A stretch of DNA of 64,000 bases from Psychroflexus aurantiacus. GTDB lineage: Bacteria > Bacteroidota > Bacteroidia > Flavobacteriales > Flavobacteriaceae. This document shows positions 46,452 through 54,807 of the stretch, piece after piece. A model generated the notes under the pieces. The model made no database searches, was not told the origin of the DNA, and worked only from the letters and a program-made list of their open reading frames with translations. Position 1 is the first letter of the stretch; each line of letters starts with the position of its first letter. Where the stretch lies: NCBI RefSeq assembly GCF_010820555.1, contig NZ_JAAIKD010000003.1:186001-250000 (forward strand). The letters run 5' to 3'. Both the position numbers and the translations under genes were made by a program.

Positions 46452-47780
46452 TTACTGAATATTTTTCATCATCTCCATCATTTTCTTTCCGCCGCCGCCT
46501 TGCATCATTTTCATCATCTTGCTCATTTGAGAAAACTGTTTTAGCAACTGGTTGACCTCCTGAACCGAAGTGCCCGAACCCTTGCTTATTCGTTTCTTAC
46601 GACTGGCATTAATGCTTGTTGGATTTTCTCTTTCGTGAGGAGTCATCGAATGAATCATGGCTTCAATATGCTTAAAGGCATCATCATCTATATCCATGTT
46701 TTTCATCATTTTACCGGCGCCAGGAATCATTCCCATCAAGTCCTTCATGCTACCCATTTTCTTGACTTGCTGAATTTGCTTTAAGAAATCGTCAAAACCG
46801 AATTTATCTTTAGCAATTTTCTTTTGGATTTTTCTGGCCTCCTCTTCATCATACTGCTCCTGTGCTCGTTCAACAAGAGAGACCACATCACCCATACCCA
46901 GGATACGGTCTGCCATCCTCGACGGATAAAACACATCGATAGCATCCATTTTCTCTCCAGTACCGATAAATTTAATAGGCTTATTGACTACAGATTTAAT
47001 GGAAATAGCTGCACCACCACGAGTATCACCATCAAGTTTGGTAAGAATAACACCATCAAAATTCAGAACATCGTTAAAGGTTTTAGCCGTATTTACAGCA
47101 TCCTGACCTGTCATAGCATCGACCACAAATAAAGTCTCTTGTGGCTCAACTGCTTTCTTGATGTCAGAAATTTCATTCATCATCACCTCATCAACAGCTA
47201 GACGACCAGCAGTATCCAAAATGACTACATTATGTCCGTTTTGCTTTGCATGAGCAATGGCAGCTTCAGCAATAGTGACAGGATTTTTTTCTTCTTTATT
47301 AGAAAAGACTTCCACCCCTATTTGCTCTCCTACCACATGCAGTTGATCGATAGCCGCTGGTCTATAAACATCACAAGCAACTAGTAAAGGATTTTTAGAT
47401 TTCTTTGTTTTAAGGAAGTTGGCCAATTTACCAGAAAAAGTGGTTTTACCAGATCCCTGAAGACCAGACATCAAGATCACACTTGGGTTTCCAGATAAAT
47501 CTATACCTTCTGCATCTCCACCCATCATCTCGGTTAATTCGTCTTTCACGATTTTAACCATCAACTGATTAGGCTTTAAACTTTTGAGCACGTTTTGACC
47601 TAAGGCTTTCTCCTTTACCGTATTTGTAAATTCTTTGGCAATCTTGAAGTTGACATCGGCGTCTACCAATGCTCTTCTCACCTCTTTAAGTGTCTCTGCT
47701 ACATTTACCTCTGTTATCTGACCATGACCTTTTAATACATGAAAGGCCTTATCTAACTTATCACTTAAACTATCAAACAT
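46452..47780 (-). CDS. ffh: Signal recognition particle protein Ffh
   Basis: GTPase that delivers nascent membrane proteins to the Sec translocon. N domain (about 1-85), GTPase domain with G1 GLQGSGKTT at 106-114, DTAGRLAVDE and TKLDGDTRGG, then the methionine-rich M domain ending in MMQGGGGKKMMEMM. 442 residues from ATG 47780; an extension to 47855 would run through the -7 box at 47801-47808 and is rejected. The SRP RNA gene is not in the window. Confidence 0.97.
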   Translation of the reverse strand: MFDSLSDKLDKAFHVLKGHGQITEVNVAETLKEVRRALVDADVNFKIAKEFTNTVKEKALGQNVLKSLKPNQLMVKIVKDELTEMMGGDAEGIDLSGNPSVILMSGLQGSGKTTFSGKLANFLKTKKSKNPLLVACDVYRPAAIDQLHVVGEQIGVEVFSNKEEKNPVTIAEAAIAHAKQNGHNVVILDTAGRLAVDEVMMNEISDIKKAVEPQETLFVVDAMTGQDAVNTAKTFNDVLNFDGVILTKLDGDTRGGAAISIKSVVNKPIKFIGTGEKMDAIDVFYPSRMADRILGMGDVVSLVERAQEQYDEEEARKIQKKIAKDKFGFDDFLKQIQQVKKMGSMKDLMGMIPGAGKMMKNMDIDDDAFKHIEAMIHSMTPHERENPTSINASRKKRISKGSGTSVQEVNQLLKQFSQMSKMMKMMQGGGGKKMMEMMKNIQ

Positions 47781-47800
47781 ATGTTCTAATTGAATTTTAG

Positions 47801-47808
47801 CAAAAATA
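47801..47808 (-). promoter_or_regulatory. ffh -7 box
   Basis: TATTTTTG on the minus strand, 20 bases before the ATG at 47780. Confidence 0.6.
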
Positions 47809-47848
47809 AGAATTTGAAATCTATTAATGAAGATTTTATATACTAAAA

Positions 47849-47872
47849 AAACCACCTCATAAGAAGTGGTTT
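47849..47872 (-). terminator. ppa terminator
   Basis: On the minus strand AACCACTTC and GAGGTGGTT-type arms pair around TTATG (one G-T wobble), followed by a T-rich run; it lies between the ppa stop and the ffh promoter. Confidence 0.75.
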
Positions 47873-47898
47873 GTACTTATTTAAAATGATATATGATT

Positions 47899-48405
47899 TT
47901 AAATACTGAAATTATGAGCAACCGTATCGCTTTCTTTGTAGCGAACAATAGCTTTATTCACTAGCTCTTCAGCTTCTTTCTCATCTCCCCAGTTCCCTAT
48001 TGTCACTTGCTTGTCTTCTAAGTCTTTATAAGTTCTAAAGAAATGTTCTATTTCTTTGATCGTATGCGGGTTAAGATCAGAAAATTTGTTCACCTCATTT
48101 CCCATAGGATCTGCTATAGGAACACAAATAATTTTTTCATCAGGTCCTTTTTCGTCTGACATGTTAAGGACACCTACAGCTCTTACTTTGGCTATGCAGC
48201 CAGGAACCACAGGGTTGGTAAACAATACAAGTACGTCTATAGGGTCATTATCTAGTGCCAAAGTTTCTGGTACAAATCCATAGTCTGCTGGATACATCAT
48301 AGACGTATGTAACATTCTATCAAAGCGTATTTGCTTTAAATCAAAATCGTACTCATATTTATTTCTGCTTCCTCTAGGAATCTCTATCAATACGTCGAAT
48401 ATCAT
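47899..48405 (-). CDS. ppa: Inorganic pyrophosphatase, class I
   Basis: Hydrolyses pyrophosphate released by biosynthetic reactions. Motifs: IPRGSRNKYEYD, YPADYGFVPET and the Asp triad DNDPIDVLVL. At 168 residues it is a soluble hexamer-type enzyme, full length. Own -7 box and own terminator; monocistronic. Confidence 0.97.
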   Translation of the reverse strand: MIFDVLIEIPRGSRNKYEYDFDLKQIRFDRMLHTSMMYPADYGFVPETLALDNDPIDVLVLFTNPVVPGCIAKVRAVGVLNMSDEKGPDEKIICVPIADPMGNEVNKFSDLNPHTIKEIEHFFRTYKDLEDKQVTIGNWGDEKEAEELVNKAIVRYKESDTVAHNFSI

Positions 48406-48435
48406 AATTGCTTTTTATATAAATTTCAAGGACGG

Positions 48436-48443
48436 CAAAAATA
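48436..48443 (-). promoter_or_regulatory. ppa -7 box
   Basis: TATTTTTG on the minus strand, 30 bases before the ppa ATG. Confidence 0.6.
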
Positions 48444-48485
48444 ATAAAAACTTTGACTTCTTTATCTACAAAAACTAAATAATAA

Positions 48486-48514
48486 CCTGATTAAGGATTC
48501 GCTCCTAAATCAGG
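48486..48514 (-). terminator. Strong hairpin after the DUF2141 gene
   Basis: CCTGATTAAGGA (48486-48497) pairs with TCCTAAATCAGG (48503-48514), one mismatch, loop TTCGC. The T run on the minus strand is broken, so it may also stabilise the 3' end. Confidence 0.65.
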
Positions 48515-48541
48515 GTGAAAACTTCTAAAGCAAATGATAGC

Positions 48542-48958
48542 TCAAATTTTAAGCTTAATAATTTTCTTATTTTCTTCAAAAGTGAATTTTACATCTTCCC
48601 AATAGGGAGCAGCGTAAGGATTGGGAGTGCCAGACATAGCCCAAGGTTCTGTTGGGATTCCGTTACCTTCTCTGTCCAGTGTTTTGTTTCCATTCAAATC
48701 TTGAAATACTGAAACTGCATAAACTCCGAAATCGAGATTCTCAAACTCCACAGTATGAGTTGAGTCTTTTACTTCAATACTTTTTCCCAGAATGGGTTTT
48801 TTGAGGAAATTTTCTTTTTCAAAAATTCCAACATGTAGTGTACCAGAGACGTTTTCGATACTTTCAAATTCTACGATAAGTGATGTCGACTCTTGAGCTA
48901 CTAGGCTTTGGTAACTCGACATTACAAGCATTAAAGCTAATCTTACTAAATTTTTCAT
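48542..48958 (-). CDS. DUF2141 domain secreted protein
   Basis: 138 residues from ATG 48958. Signal peptide about 1-22 (ending SLVAQ), then a single DUF2141 beta-sandwich. Family blocks are LHVGIFEKENFLKKP, GVYAVSVFQDLNGNKTLD and GIPTEPWAMS. Function unknown in the family; found in many Bacteroidota and Proteobacteria. An ATG at 48979 would start 2 bases from the -7 box and is rejected. Confidence 0.88.
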   Translation of the reverse strand: MKNLVRLALMLVMSSYQSLVAQESTSLIVEFESIENVSGTLHVGIFEKENFLKKPILGKSIEVKDSTHTVEFENLDFGVYAVSVFQDLNGNKTLDREGNGIPTEPWAMSGTPNPYAAPYWEDVKFTFEENKKIIKLKI

Positions 48959-48981
48959 GACTTTTGGTTTTAAGTTCATTT

Positions 48982-48989
48982 CAAAAGTA
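48982..48989 (-). promoter_or_regulatory. -7 box of the DUF2141 gene
   Basis: TACTTTTG on the minus strand, 23 bases before ATG 48958; it decides between the two possible starts. Confidence 0.6.
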
Positions 48990-49114
48990 AGCTAGGACTT
49001 CAGGTTTATTCTGAAGTTATTGATAAACCGTAGAATGTTCAAGATGAACGGTAATAAACCTCCCTGAGTTCCCTAGAAGCTAGGTTCATAAAAAATTGAA
49101 AATACAGTTAAATA

Positions 49115-51670
49115 CTAAAAGTGTAATGAAATAAACGCATTGGGCGTTAATTCCAGACTTCTTATCCTCACGTTTTCCAAGTCGGCATTGGTGTCATCCA
49201 GTCTGAAAAACTGCTGCGTCAAATTATCGGTATTGAACAGATTCAAAATACTAAACCCCGCCTTAATGGAAGAGTTGTCCAGTTGAAATTGATAACTGGC
49301 CGTAAAATTAATCTGTAGGTAATCCTCAAGATTTTGTTCATTTGGACTTAAAAAATTAACCCTGGGGTTGGTCTCCGGTGTAAGAATAGGGTTTTCATTG
49401 TCGATGCCTGTAGTGGGTCTTCCGGCAAAATAGCGCCCTCCAAGCGATAATTCCAAGCTCCCGGGAGTATAATTAGCCCCAAAAGCAGAACTTTGTGTGA
49501 TTTCAAAATTATTGGCGAATTGCTGAGGCGTGAAAGTGTTGAAATCATAGGTATTATTCATTATCGAGAAATTGAACCAGAGGTTGAAATCGTCAATTTG
49601 TTTTTGAACTAAAACCTCAGCCCCTACCACTTCATAATTTCCATTGAGCTGAAGAAATTCCAGTTGATTTTGAAATCCTTGACTTCCTGCTGAAATTCCT
49701 TCTATGATTTTATGATACAGACTGCCTTGCACCAACCATCCCTTTTTGGTAAAGCTGACCCCTGCTTCAATTTGTCGGCTATTTATGATTGGGTAATCTT
49801 CTTCATCCGCAAGAATCCACCGTCGTTTTTCTACACCTAAAAAATCTCGCTGCCGGTCTATGACCTGTGTGAGGGTTTGATTTTTAACTTCAGCCAGCAC
49901 ATTCCATCTCCAATACCGACTGGCCTGGTAACTTAAATTGAACCTGGGTTCTAATCTGAATTCCCCAAAGCCTGCATAGTAATTCCCCCGAAGCCCGAAA
50001 CGCGCCCTGAGCTTTTGGGTTTTGGAGGTGTACTCCACTTCTGCAATTCCAGAATGCGTGGTAAGCACGCGTTTCTCTATTAAAATCAACTCAGGAGAAC
50101 TCACTTCATTATCGTTTCTCACCCCCACCTCATTAAATTGATAGCCTGTATTCAACTGAAAAGATTCCGAAAGTTGATAGGAGTCTTTAAGGCCGAATTT
50201 GAGATCCAGCACCTCATTGTTTTGCAGCACTGTTTGATCGGTCAGAACCGATTGATTGAAGGCTTCCAGCTTGTAGAAGGACGCATTGAAAGAAAGCGAA
50301 GTCTGATGCTTTTCACTCCAGTTCGCTTTATAATTAAGATGAGTGAGAAAGTTTCCCTGTTCAAAATCATTGCGTTTTCGGGCTGAAGTTGTTTCTAAAA
50401 CTTCATCAAACTTAAGTTCATTTTGAATGGCTAACACATCAAAATTCAAGCTGTGATCCGAATTGAATGCATAATCGTACTGTAGCGAAACATCGTAAAA
50501 TTTCAAATCCTGCTGGGTTGTGATCCTATTGTCATCCCCCTGAAGCAAATCTTGAATTTCTGTATTTTGAAATACTTTATCTGTATACCCCTCGTAGGTT
50601 GGAGATTCATAAACATCGGTCAATGACTTTCTCGCGGCAATTTGTAAATTGGAGTTTTCATTCAATTCTAAGAAAGCCGATCCGTTTGCACTCAAAAAAT
50701 CAAACTGAAGGGTTCTTTTAAAGTCCTGGGCATGGTCCCTGGAAGAAATATCTATCACGGAGGAAACCCCTTCATTGTAAAAAGCGGATCCTCCGTTTTT
50801 TACAACTTTAATGTCGTGATTCATAAGTGGATTGATGGCTGAAATCATCCCAAAAAAGTGACCGGTCTGATACATTCGTGATCCATTCCAGAGGACCAGG
50901 TTTTGATCATGGGTTCCTCCCCTTACATTGATTTGAGCAATGGTCTCATTGGTATTTACAAAACCAGGCACATACTGAAGACTATGTAAAACATCTGGAT
51001 TTATCAGGCCTGGAAGCACTCCAAATTCCTGAGGGATAATTTTCAAACTATAATCTGAATTTAAATAAATACCCTTGGCTAAGTACTGCTTTATGATCAC
51101 TTCATCCAGCTCAATCTGGGGGTACACATAAAATTTATGACAGAATTCTGAATCCGAAACTGCTGAGTTTCCCTCCCTGGAAAAATAATTCGGATGTGAA
51201 AAACGGAGCTTACTGAGGTCTATGGTCTTCTCAATAAAGATTTTACCAAAAGCGTTGGTGTTCCCTAAACTCTGATTTTGATATTTGACTTCAACATCTG
51301 AAACTGGCTCATCTGAAGTAGCGCTGTAAAAACTCAAACACCTAACACGGCGAATCCGATGTACCGCAATACTTTGCTGAGATACGAATGTAAATTTTAG
51401 TGGAAGTTGCTTTTTTATAGAAGTCAGAGCTGCATCGAGTGAAGAATTTTCCTCAGGTAACATAACCTTGAGCTCATCTAAATCTTCACTTAAGTAATTG
51501 AAACTGACGTCGTACTTACGCTCTAAACTGCTCAATACGACCTCAAGCTCAATCTTTTTTTGAGATTGAGCCTGCAGACTGTAACCGAATAAAATCAGAA
51601 GGGTTACAAAAAGACAGTTAGCACATGCGTTAAGGTTGAACATTATCAACAAAAATAAATTTATTTTCAT
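49115..51670 (-). CDS. TonB-dependent receptor with STN domain, partner of an ECF sigma/FecR pair
   Basis: 851 residues. Signal peptide to about residue 35 (SLQAQ), an STN signalling domain (about 38-105), a CarboxypepD_reg-like beta domain (about 110-195), then plug (NVRGGTHDQNLVLWNGSRMY) and outer-membrane beta-barrel, ending in Phe. An STN domain passes substrate signals to a FecR-type anti-sigma, here the preceding gene. The ligand is not readable. It overlaps the FecR gene by 41 bases from ATG 51670; ATG 51643 would still overlap 14 and is a fair alternative. Confidence 0.88.
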   Translation of the reverse strand: MKINLFLLIMFNLNACANCLFVTLLILFGYSLQAQSQKKIELEVVLSSLERKYDVSFNYLSEDLDELKVMLPEENSSLDAALTSIKKQLPLKFTFVSQQSIAVHRIRRVRCLSFYSATSDEPVSDVEVKYQNQSLGNTNAFGKIFIEKTIDLSKLRFSHPNYFSREGNSAVSDSEFCHKFYVYPQIELDEVIIKQYLAKGIYLNSDYSLKIIPQEFGVLPGLINPDVLHSLQYVPGFVNTNETIAQINVRGGTHDQNLVLWNGSRMYQTGHFFGMISAINPLMNHDIKVVKNGGSAFYNEGVSSVIDISSRDHAQDFKRTLQFDFLSANGSAFLELNENSNLQIAARKSLTDVYESPTYEGYTDKVFQNTEIQDLLQGDDNRITTQQDLKFYDVSLQYDYAFNSDHSLNFDVLAIQNELKFDEVLETTSARKRNDFEQGNFLTHLNYKANWSEKHQTSLSFNASFYKLEAFNQSVLTDQTVLQNNEVLDLKFGLKDSYQLSESFQLNTGYQFNEVGVRNDNEVSSPELILIEKRVLTTHSGIAEVEYTSKTQKLRARFGLRGNYYAGFGEFRLEPRFNLSYQASRYWRWNVLAEVKNQTLTQVIDRQRDFLGVEKRRWILADEEDYPIINSRQIEAGVSFTKKGWLVQGSLYHKIIEGISAGSQGFQNQLEFLQLNGNYEVVGAEVLVQKQIDDFNLWFNFSIMNNTYDFNTFTPQQFANNFEITQSSAFGANYTPGSLELSLGGRYFAGRPTTGIDNENPILTPETNPRVNFLSPNEQNLEDYLQINFTASYQFQLDNSSIKAGFSILNLFNTDNLTQQFFRLDDTNADLENVRIRSLELTPNAFISLHF

Positions 51671-52517
51671 TGATAATTGTGTAATTCATTTGATAAGTTT
51701 TGTTCAAAATCTCTAAAGCCAGAGATAGATCATCTGATGGCAGAGTACCTGTAAAGCGCTTATTTTCTGTAACCTTCAGAATATCAACCTCTATGCTATA
51801 TTCTTTTTCCAGCTCCTGCATCACTTCAGAAAGACTGACGTTTTCAAAATGATGTGTTTTTGAAACCCATGACGGCTTTTCACCATAAACATTGCTTTGT
51901 TCAAATATAAGTCGATTATGATAGGTTATAAACTGACCTTTCTTGAGTACATTTTCTTCACCTTCAAACTTGACCTGCACCGAACCTTCGTAACAAACCA
52001 CTTTGAAAATGGAATCCCTGGACAAAACTTGAAAGCGAGTCCCTAAAACCTGTACTGTTCCAAAATCTGTTTTGACCGTAAAGGTTTTGCCTTTTTCTAC
52101 TTCAAAATAAGCTAAACCTGAGAGTTTTGCAGTTCTGTCGAAATTCCAGAACCAATTGTTGAATTTGAATTTGCTGTCCTCAGCCAGAATCACTTTGGAA
52201 TTATCCGGCAATACAACATGTTGCTGAGAATCGATTTGAGAAGTCACATCTTTTACCGAGAACAAAAAGGCAAGTGAAGTCACTCCGAGAATGACTAAAA
52301 CAGAAGCCGCAACAGACCAGTTTATCGCTTTTGATTTTTTGGCGTTCTGCTTATTCTTAATCTGTCTAAAAACCTCGTCTTTGCTGAATTTCGGTTTTTC
52401 GAATTGAGCGGAATACTGCTTGATCTTCTTTAACGTGTCCATTCCCTGAATGCCACTTAAAGTGTCGTCACTTTTTTTATTATCAAGCCAGTCGGCTAAA
52501 TGGTAATTTTTATTCAT
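51630..52517 (-). CDS. FecR-family anti-sigma factor
   Basis: 295 residues. Short cytoplasmic N-terminus (about 1-64) that should hold the sigma factor, one helix (about 65-87), then a periplasmic FecR domain (LPDNSKVILAEDSKF, FEVEKGKTFTVKTDFGTVQVLGT) and a C-terminal DUF4974 domain (about 225-290, with VSLSEVMQELEKEYSIEVD). It sits between the sigma gene and the TonB receptor. It should bind the sigma factor and release it when the receptor is occupied. Confidence 0.9.
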   Translation of the reverse strand: MNKNYHLADWLDNKKSDDTLSGIQGMDTLKKIKQYSAQFEKPKFSKDEVFRQIKNKQNAKKSKAINWSVAASVLVILGVTSLAFLFSVKDVTSQIDSQQHVVLPDNSKVILAEDSKFKFNNWFWNFDRTAKLSGLAYFEVEKGKTFTVKTDFGTVQVLGTRFQVLSRDSIFKVVCYEGSVQVKFEGEENVLKKGQFITYHNRLIFEQSNVYGEKPSWVSKTHHFENVSLSEVMQELEKEYSIEVDILKVTENKRFTGTLPSDDLSLALEILNKTYQMNYTIINENKFIFVDNVQP

Positions 52518-52560
52518 CGGTGTAGATTCTATAATTGTAACACTTCAATCTTATATTACC

Positions 52561-53082
52561 CTACTTAAAGGCGTCGATTTCTTCTCTTAAACTTTCCAGA
52601 GCTTTTTGCATTCGCTTTTCAACGGCTTTTACGCTAATGTTTAAAATTTCTGCAATTTCTTTATAAGATTTTCCATCTATGCGGTGGAGCAAGAAGGCTA
52701 CCCTTTGTTTTTCAGACAGATTTTGTATCGCTTTCTCGAGCTTAAGTTTAAATTCCTGCTCTTCCATTTTATAATCGGGACTTTGATTGTCCTGGGTTTG
52801 CTGAGGAACACTGTTGGCATACTTGAGCACGACCTTTTTGTGCTTATACCTGTTTAAAGACAAGTTATTGGCAACGGTATACAAAAAGGATTTTGCTTTA
52901 CCAAAAGGAACTTTTTTGCAGTTTTCCCAAAGTTTAATAAAGGCTTCCTGCACCGACTCTTCTGCCATTTCACGGTCTCCAAATTTGTAGTAGAAATAAT
53001 TATTTATGGCTTCAGAATGGTTGTCATAAATGCGTTCATAAATTTTTTCTTCGCAAACATTATCGATAAGCTCTTTTTCCAT
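52561..53082 (-). CDS. ECF-type RNA polymerase sigma factor
   Basis: 173 residues. Region 2 (about 14-75, with NYFYYKFGDREMAEESVQEAF) and region 4 (about 112-170, LSEKQRVAFLL then ISVKAVEKRMQKAL) are present; no region 1 or 3, as in ECF factors. It leads the sigma-FecR-receptor unit and is divergent from a lipoprotein gene. Both starts flank an inverted repeat TTACCCTA...TAGGGTAA that may be its target (inference). Confidence 0.93.
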   Translation of the reverse strand: MEKELIDNVCEEKIYERIYDNHSEAINNYFYYKFGDREMAEESVQEAFIKLWENCKKVPFGKAKSFLYTVANNLSLNRYKHKKVVLKYANSVPQQTQDNQSPDYKMEEQEFKLKLEKAIQNLSEKQRVAFLLHRIDGKSYKEIAEILNISVKAVEKRMQKALESLREEIDAFK

Positions 53083-53126
53083 AAACTACATGAGTCTTTT
53101 TGATTTCAAAACACTTAAAGCCAAAC

Positions 53127-53151
53127 TTACCCTATCTTTGACTTAGGGTAA
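53127..53151. promoter_or_regulatory. Inverted repeat TTACCCTA-N9-TAGGGTAA between sigma and lipoprotein genes
   Basis: Perfect 8-base arms (53127-53134, 53144-53151). The plus-strand arm continues as CTTAGGGTA and lies 54 bases before the lipoprotein start at 53205. The other arm lies 45 bases before the sigma start. The same CTTAGGGTA occurs 43 bases before the lipoprotein start at 55806. Candidate ECF-sigma promoter element or operator. Confidence 0.5.
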
Positions 53152-53204
53152 AATTAAATTTGTTTGTTATATAATAAGAAGGTTTTTTAATAAATTTACA
53201 AACC

Positions 53205-54251
53205 ATGAAATGTTTTTACCTTTTTATACTATGTGCGCTTTTTGTCAGTTGTCAGAACGAAGAGTTTTTTGAGCAGATTGACGACAACACAAGTTTATCT
53301 AGTCAGGGTGAGCTGAGCAATCTTGTTTCCAGGCTTAATCAAAATCCTACAGCGTTTGATGATTTTATTGACAATTCCAACAGTTTGAGTCTTGAATTGC
53401 CTTTTGAGGTGACTATCAATTCTGCGATTACGCTTAATATAACTCAATTTACCGATTATCAACTTCTTATCAATCAACTATCTGGTTTACCTGGAGATTA
53501 CGACCTGAGCATAAGCTTTCCTGTGGAGGTTTCTCTCCCTAATTATGAATCTGTCATCTTACAAAATAAAGCTGAACTGGATGCTGTAAAGGCAAGTGTG
53601 GAAGGCAGTACTGAAATCAAGTGTCTGGCCTATAATTTCCCAATCGAAATCAATATTTTTGAGACAGAAAACGCTGTGTCCACACGTCGTAGGATACAAA
53701 ATGAAGCTCAATTTTATAATTTGATTAAAGGTCTGAAACAAAACAATGGTTTTTATGAAATTGTATATCCCGTTTCGGTTAGCATCGAAGGAGATTCACA
53801 AGTGCTGACTTCAAACACAGACCTCAATACCGCCATTCAGAACCTGGACGAGGACTGCTTTAATCCCTCACTCCTAACCAATAAATCTTCAAGGATAGAC
53901 CAGTTTGTCGCTTTTGTCACTTCAGGAGAATTTAAAATTACTCAGTATACCGATGAACGCGGTGAAAATGAAACTGCTATTTTTAAAGATTTTAGATATC
54001 AATTTAATCCGAATAATAGCATTTCAATAGAAAATGTATCTACAAGTGAAGTCTTCACTGGTGACTGGGCTTTAGAAATTGATGACGATAATAACCAGCT
54101 TGTTTTCGATTTGGATTTTGAAGACAATGAGGTTTTAGATGAACTGGACGAAGACTGGAAAGTTGAAGGCTTCGCTAATCCTACTCGAATTATACTGAGA
54201 GATTCTGATAATGCCGGAGAAAATACCATATTAATTTTTGAAAAAATCTAA
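53205..54251 (+). CDS. Lipoprotein with fourfold internal repeat, divergent from the sigma operon
   Basis: 348 residues. Lipobox FVSC with Cys at 16. Residues about 60-235 contain four imperfect repeats of about 40, each with a strand pattern LPFEVTI, FPVEVSL, FPIEINI or YPVSVSI, a spacer, and an acidic-amphipathic L..i..L helix. The C-terminal 115 residues (with ITQYTDERGENET and the ending ILIFEKI) look like a separate beta domain. I know no named family. The position beside an ECF sigma factor and the shared CTTAGGGTA element suggest it belongs to the same regulon. Confidence 0.75.
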   Translation: MKCFYLFILCALFVSCQNEEFFEQIDDNTSLSSQGELSNLVSRLNQNPTAFDDFIDNSNSLSLELPFEVTINSAITLNITQFTDYQLLINQLSGLPGDYDLSISFPVEVSLPNYESVILQNKAELDAVKASVEGSTEIKCLAYNFPIEINIFETENAVSTRRRIQNEAQFYNLIKGLKQNNGFYEIVYPVSVSIEGDSQVLTSNTDLNTAIQNLDEDCFNPSLLTNKSSRIDQFVAFVTSGEFKITQYTDERGENETAIFKDFRYQFNPNNSISIENVSTSEVFTGDWALEIDDDNNQLVFDLDFEDNEVLDELDEDWKVEGFANPTRIILRDSDNAGENTILIFEKI

Positions 54252-54262
54252 AAATCAGCTTT

Positions 54263-54493
54263 ATGCCTTATGAAAAACCATCGCAGGACGATTTGAAATC
54301 CAAGCTAAAAACCTTAAATGCCGTTTTTTATGTCGTCTTATTTATTTGGCTTGCTTTTATTGGCTTTATTATATCTGAGCTGATAAGTGGCGGAGAAGAA
54401 ACCACAAGTTTATTTATAGCTACCATCCCTATCGTAGCCATACTTATTGTTTTAAGTCGAATCAAATCCAAAATCAAAAAAGAAATCGATTAA
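54263..54493 (+). CDS. Small two-helix membrane protein
   Basis: 76 residues with two hydrophobic helices (about 21-40 and 49-65) and a basic C-terminus (RIKSKIKKEID). 11 bases behind the repeat lipoprotein gene and presumably co-transcribed. No family recognised. A hairpin follows the stop. Confidence 0.65.
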   Translation: MPYEKPSQDDLKSKLKTLNAVFYVVLFIWLAFIGFIISELISGGEETTSLFIATIPIVAILIVLSRIKSKIKKEID

Positions 54494-54516
54494 TATAAAT
54501 ACAACAACTTTACCTT

Positions 54517-54548
54517 AAAAAGCTTCTCACCATTGAGAGGCTTTTTTC
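54517..54548 (+). terminator. Terminator of the 53205-54493 unit
   Basis: AAAAGCTTCTCA and TGAGAGGCTTTT pair (one wobble) around CCAT, followed by a T run. Confidence 0.8.
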
Positions 54549-54751
54549 ATGCCTTAAAATTGATTCAATTAAGGAATACTTCATACCTGGCTTTAAGATT
54601 TCAAAAGCAATTCAGGCTTCATTCTGCACTTTAAAGCCTGCTTTTCAAATTGAATGGATTACCTACAGCAACTAATCGGAAAGTCCAGTTGAATGGGACT
54701 CAATCTGCCTGAGGTTCCTTGCAAGGCAGTTTAAAAAGGAAATTTTAAGAC

Positions 54752-54780
54752 AAAAAAACCCGACACAAAAATGTGCCGGG
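54752..54780 (-). terminator. Terminator of the acidic lipoprotein gene
   Basis: On the minus strand CCCGGCACA pairs with TGTGTCGGG around TTTT, followed by seven T. The single mismatch on the plus strand becomes a G-T pair on the minus strand, which fixes the direction. Confidence 0.8.
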
Positions 54781-54807
54781 GCATTGAAATTGAGACTCAA
54801 TTTTTTA

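Larger units (their letters stand above)
54494..54807. other. Intergenic region with two terminators
   Basis: 314 bases between convergent genes. Holds the terminator at 54517-54548 for the plus-strand genes and one at 54752-54780 for the minus-strand lipoprotein. The middle, 54550-54750, shows no coding potential or named element. Confidence 0.7.

Noticed and set aside
46414-46454. Terminator between YkvA and ffh genes
   Set aside because: TTAGGAGA/TCTCCTTA arms are short and 25 bases apart, no T run.
47781-47855. N-terminal extension of Ffh by 25 residues
   Set aside because: It spans the -7 box and is hydrophobic, unlike any Ffh.
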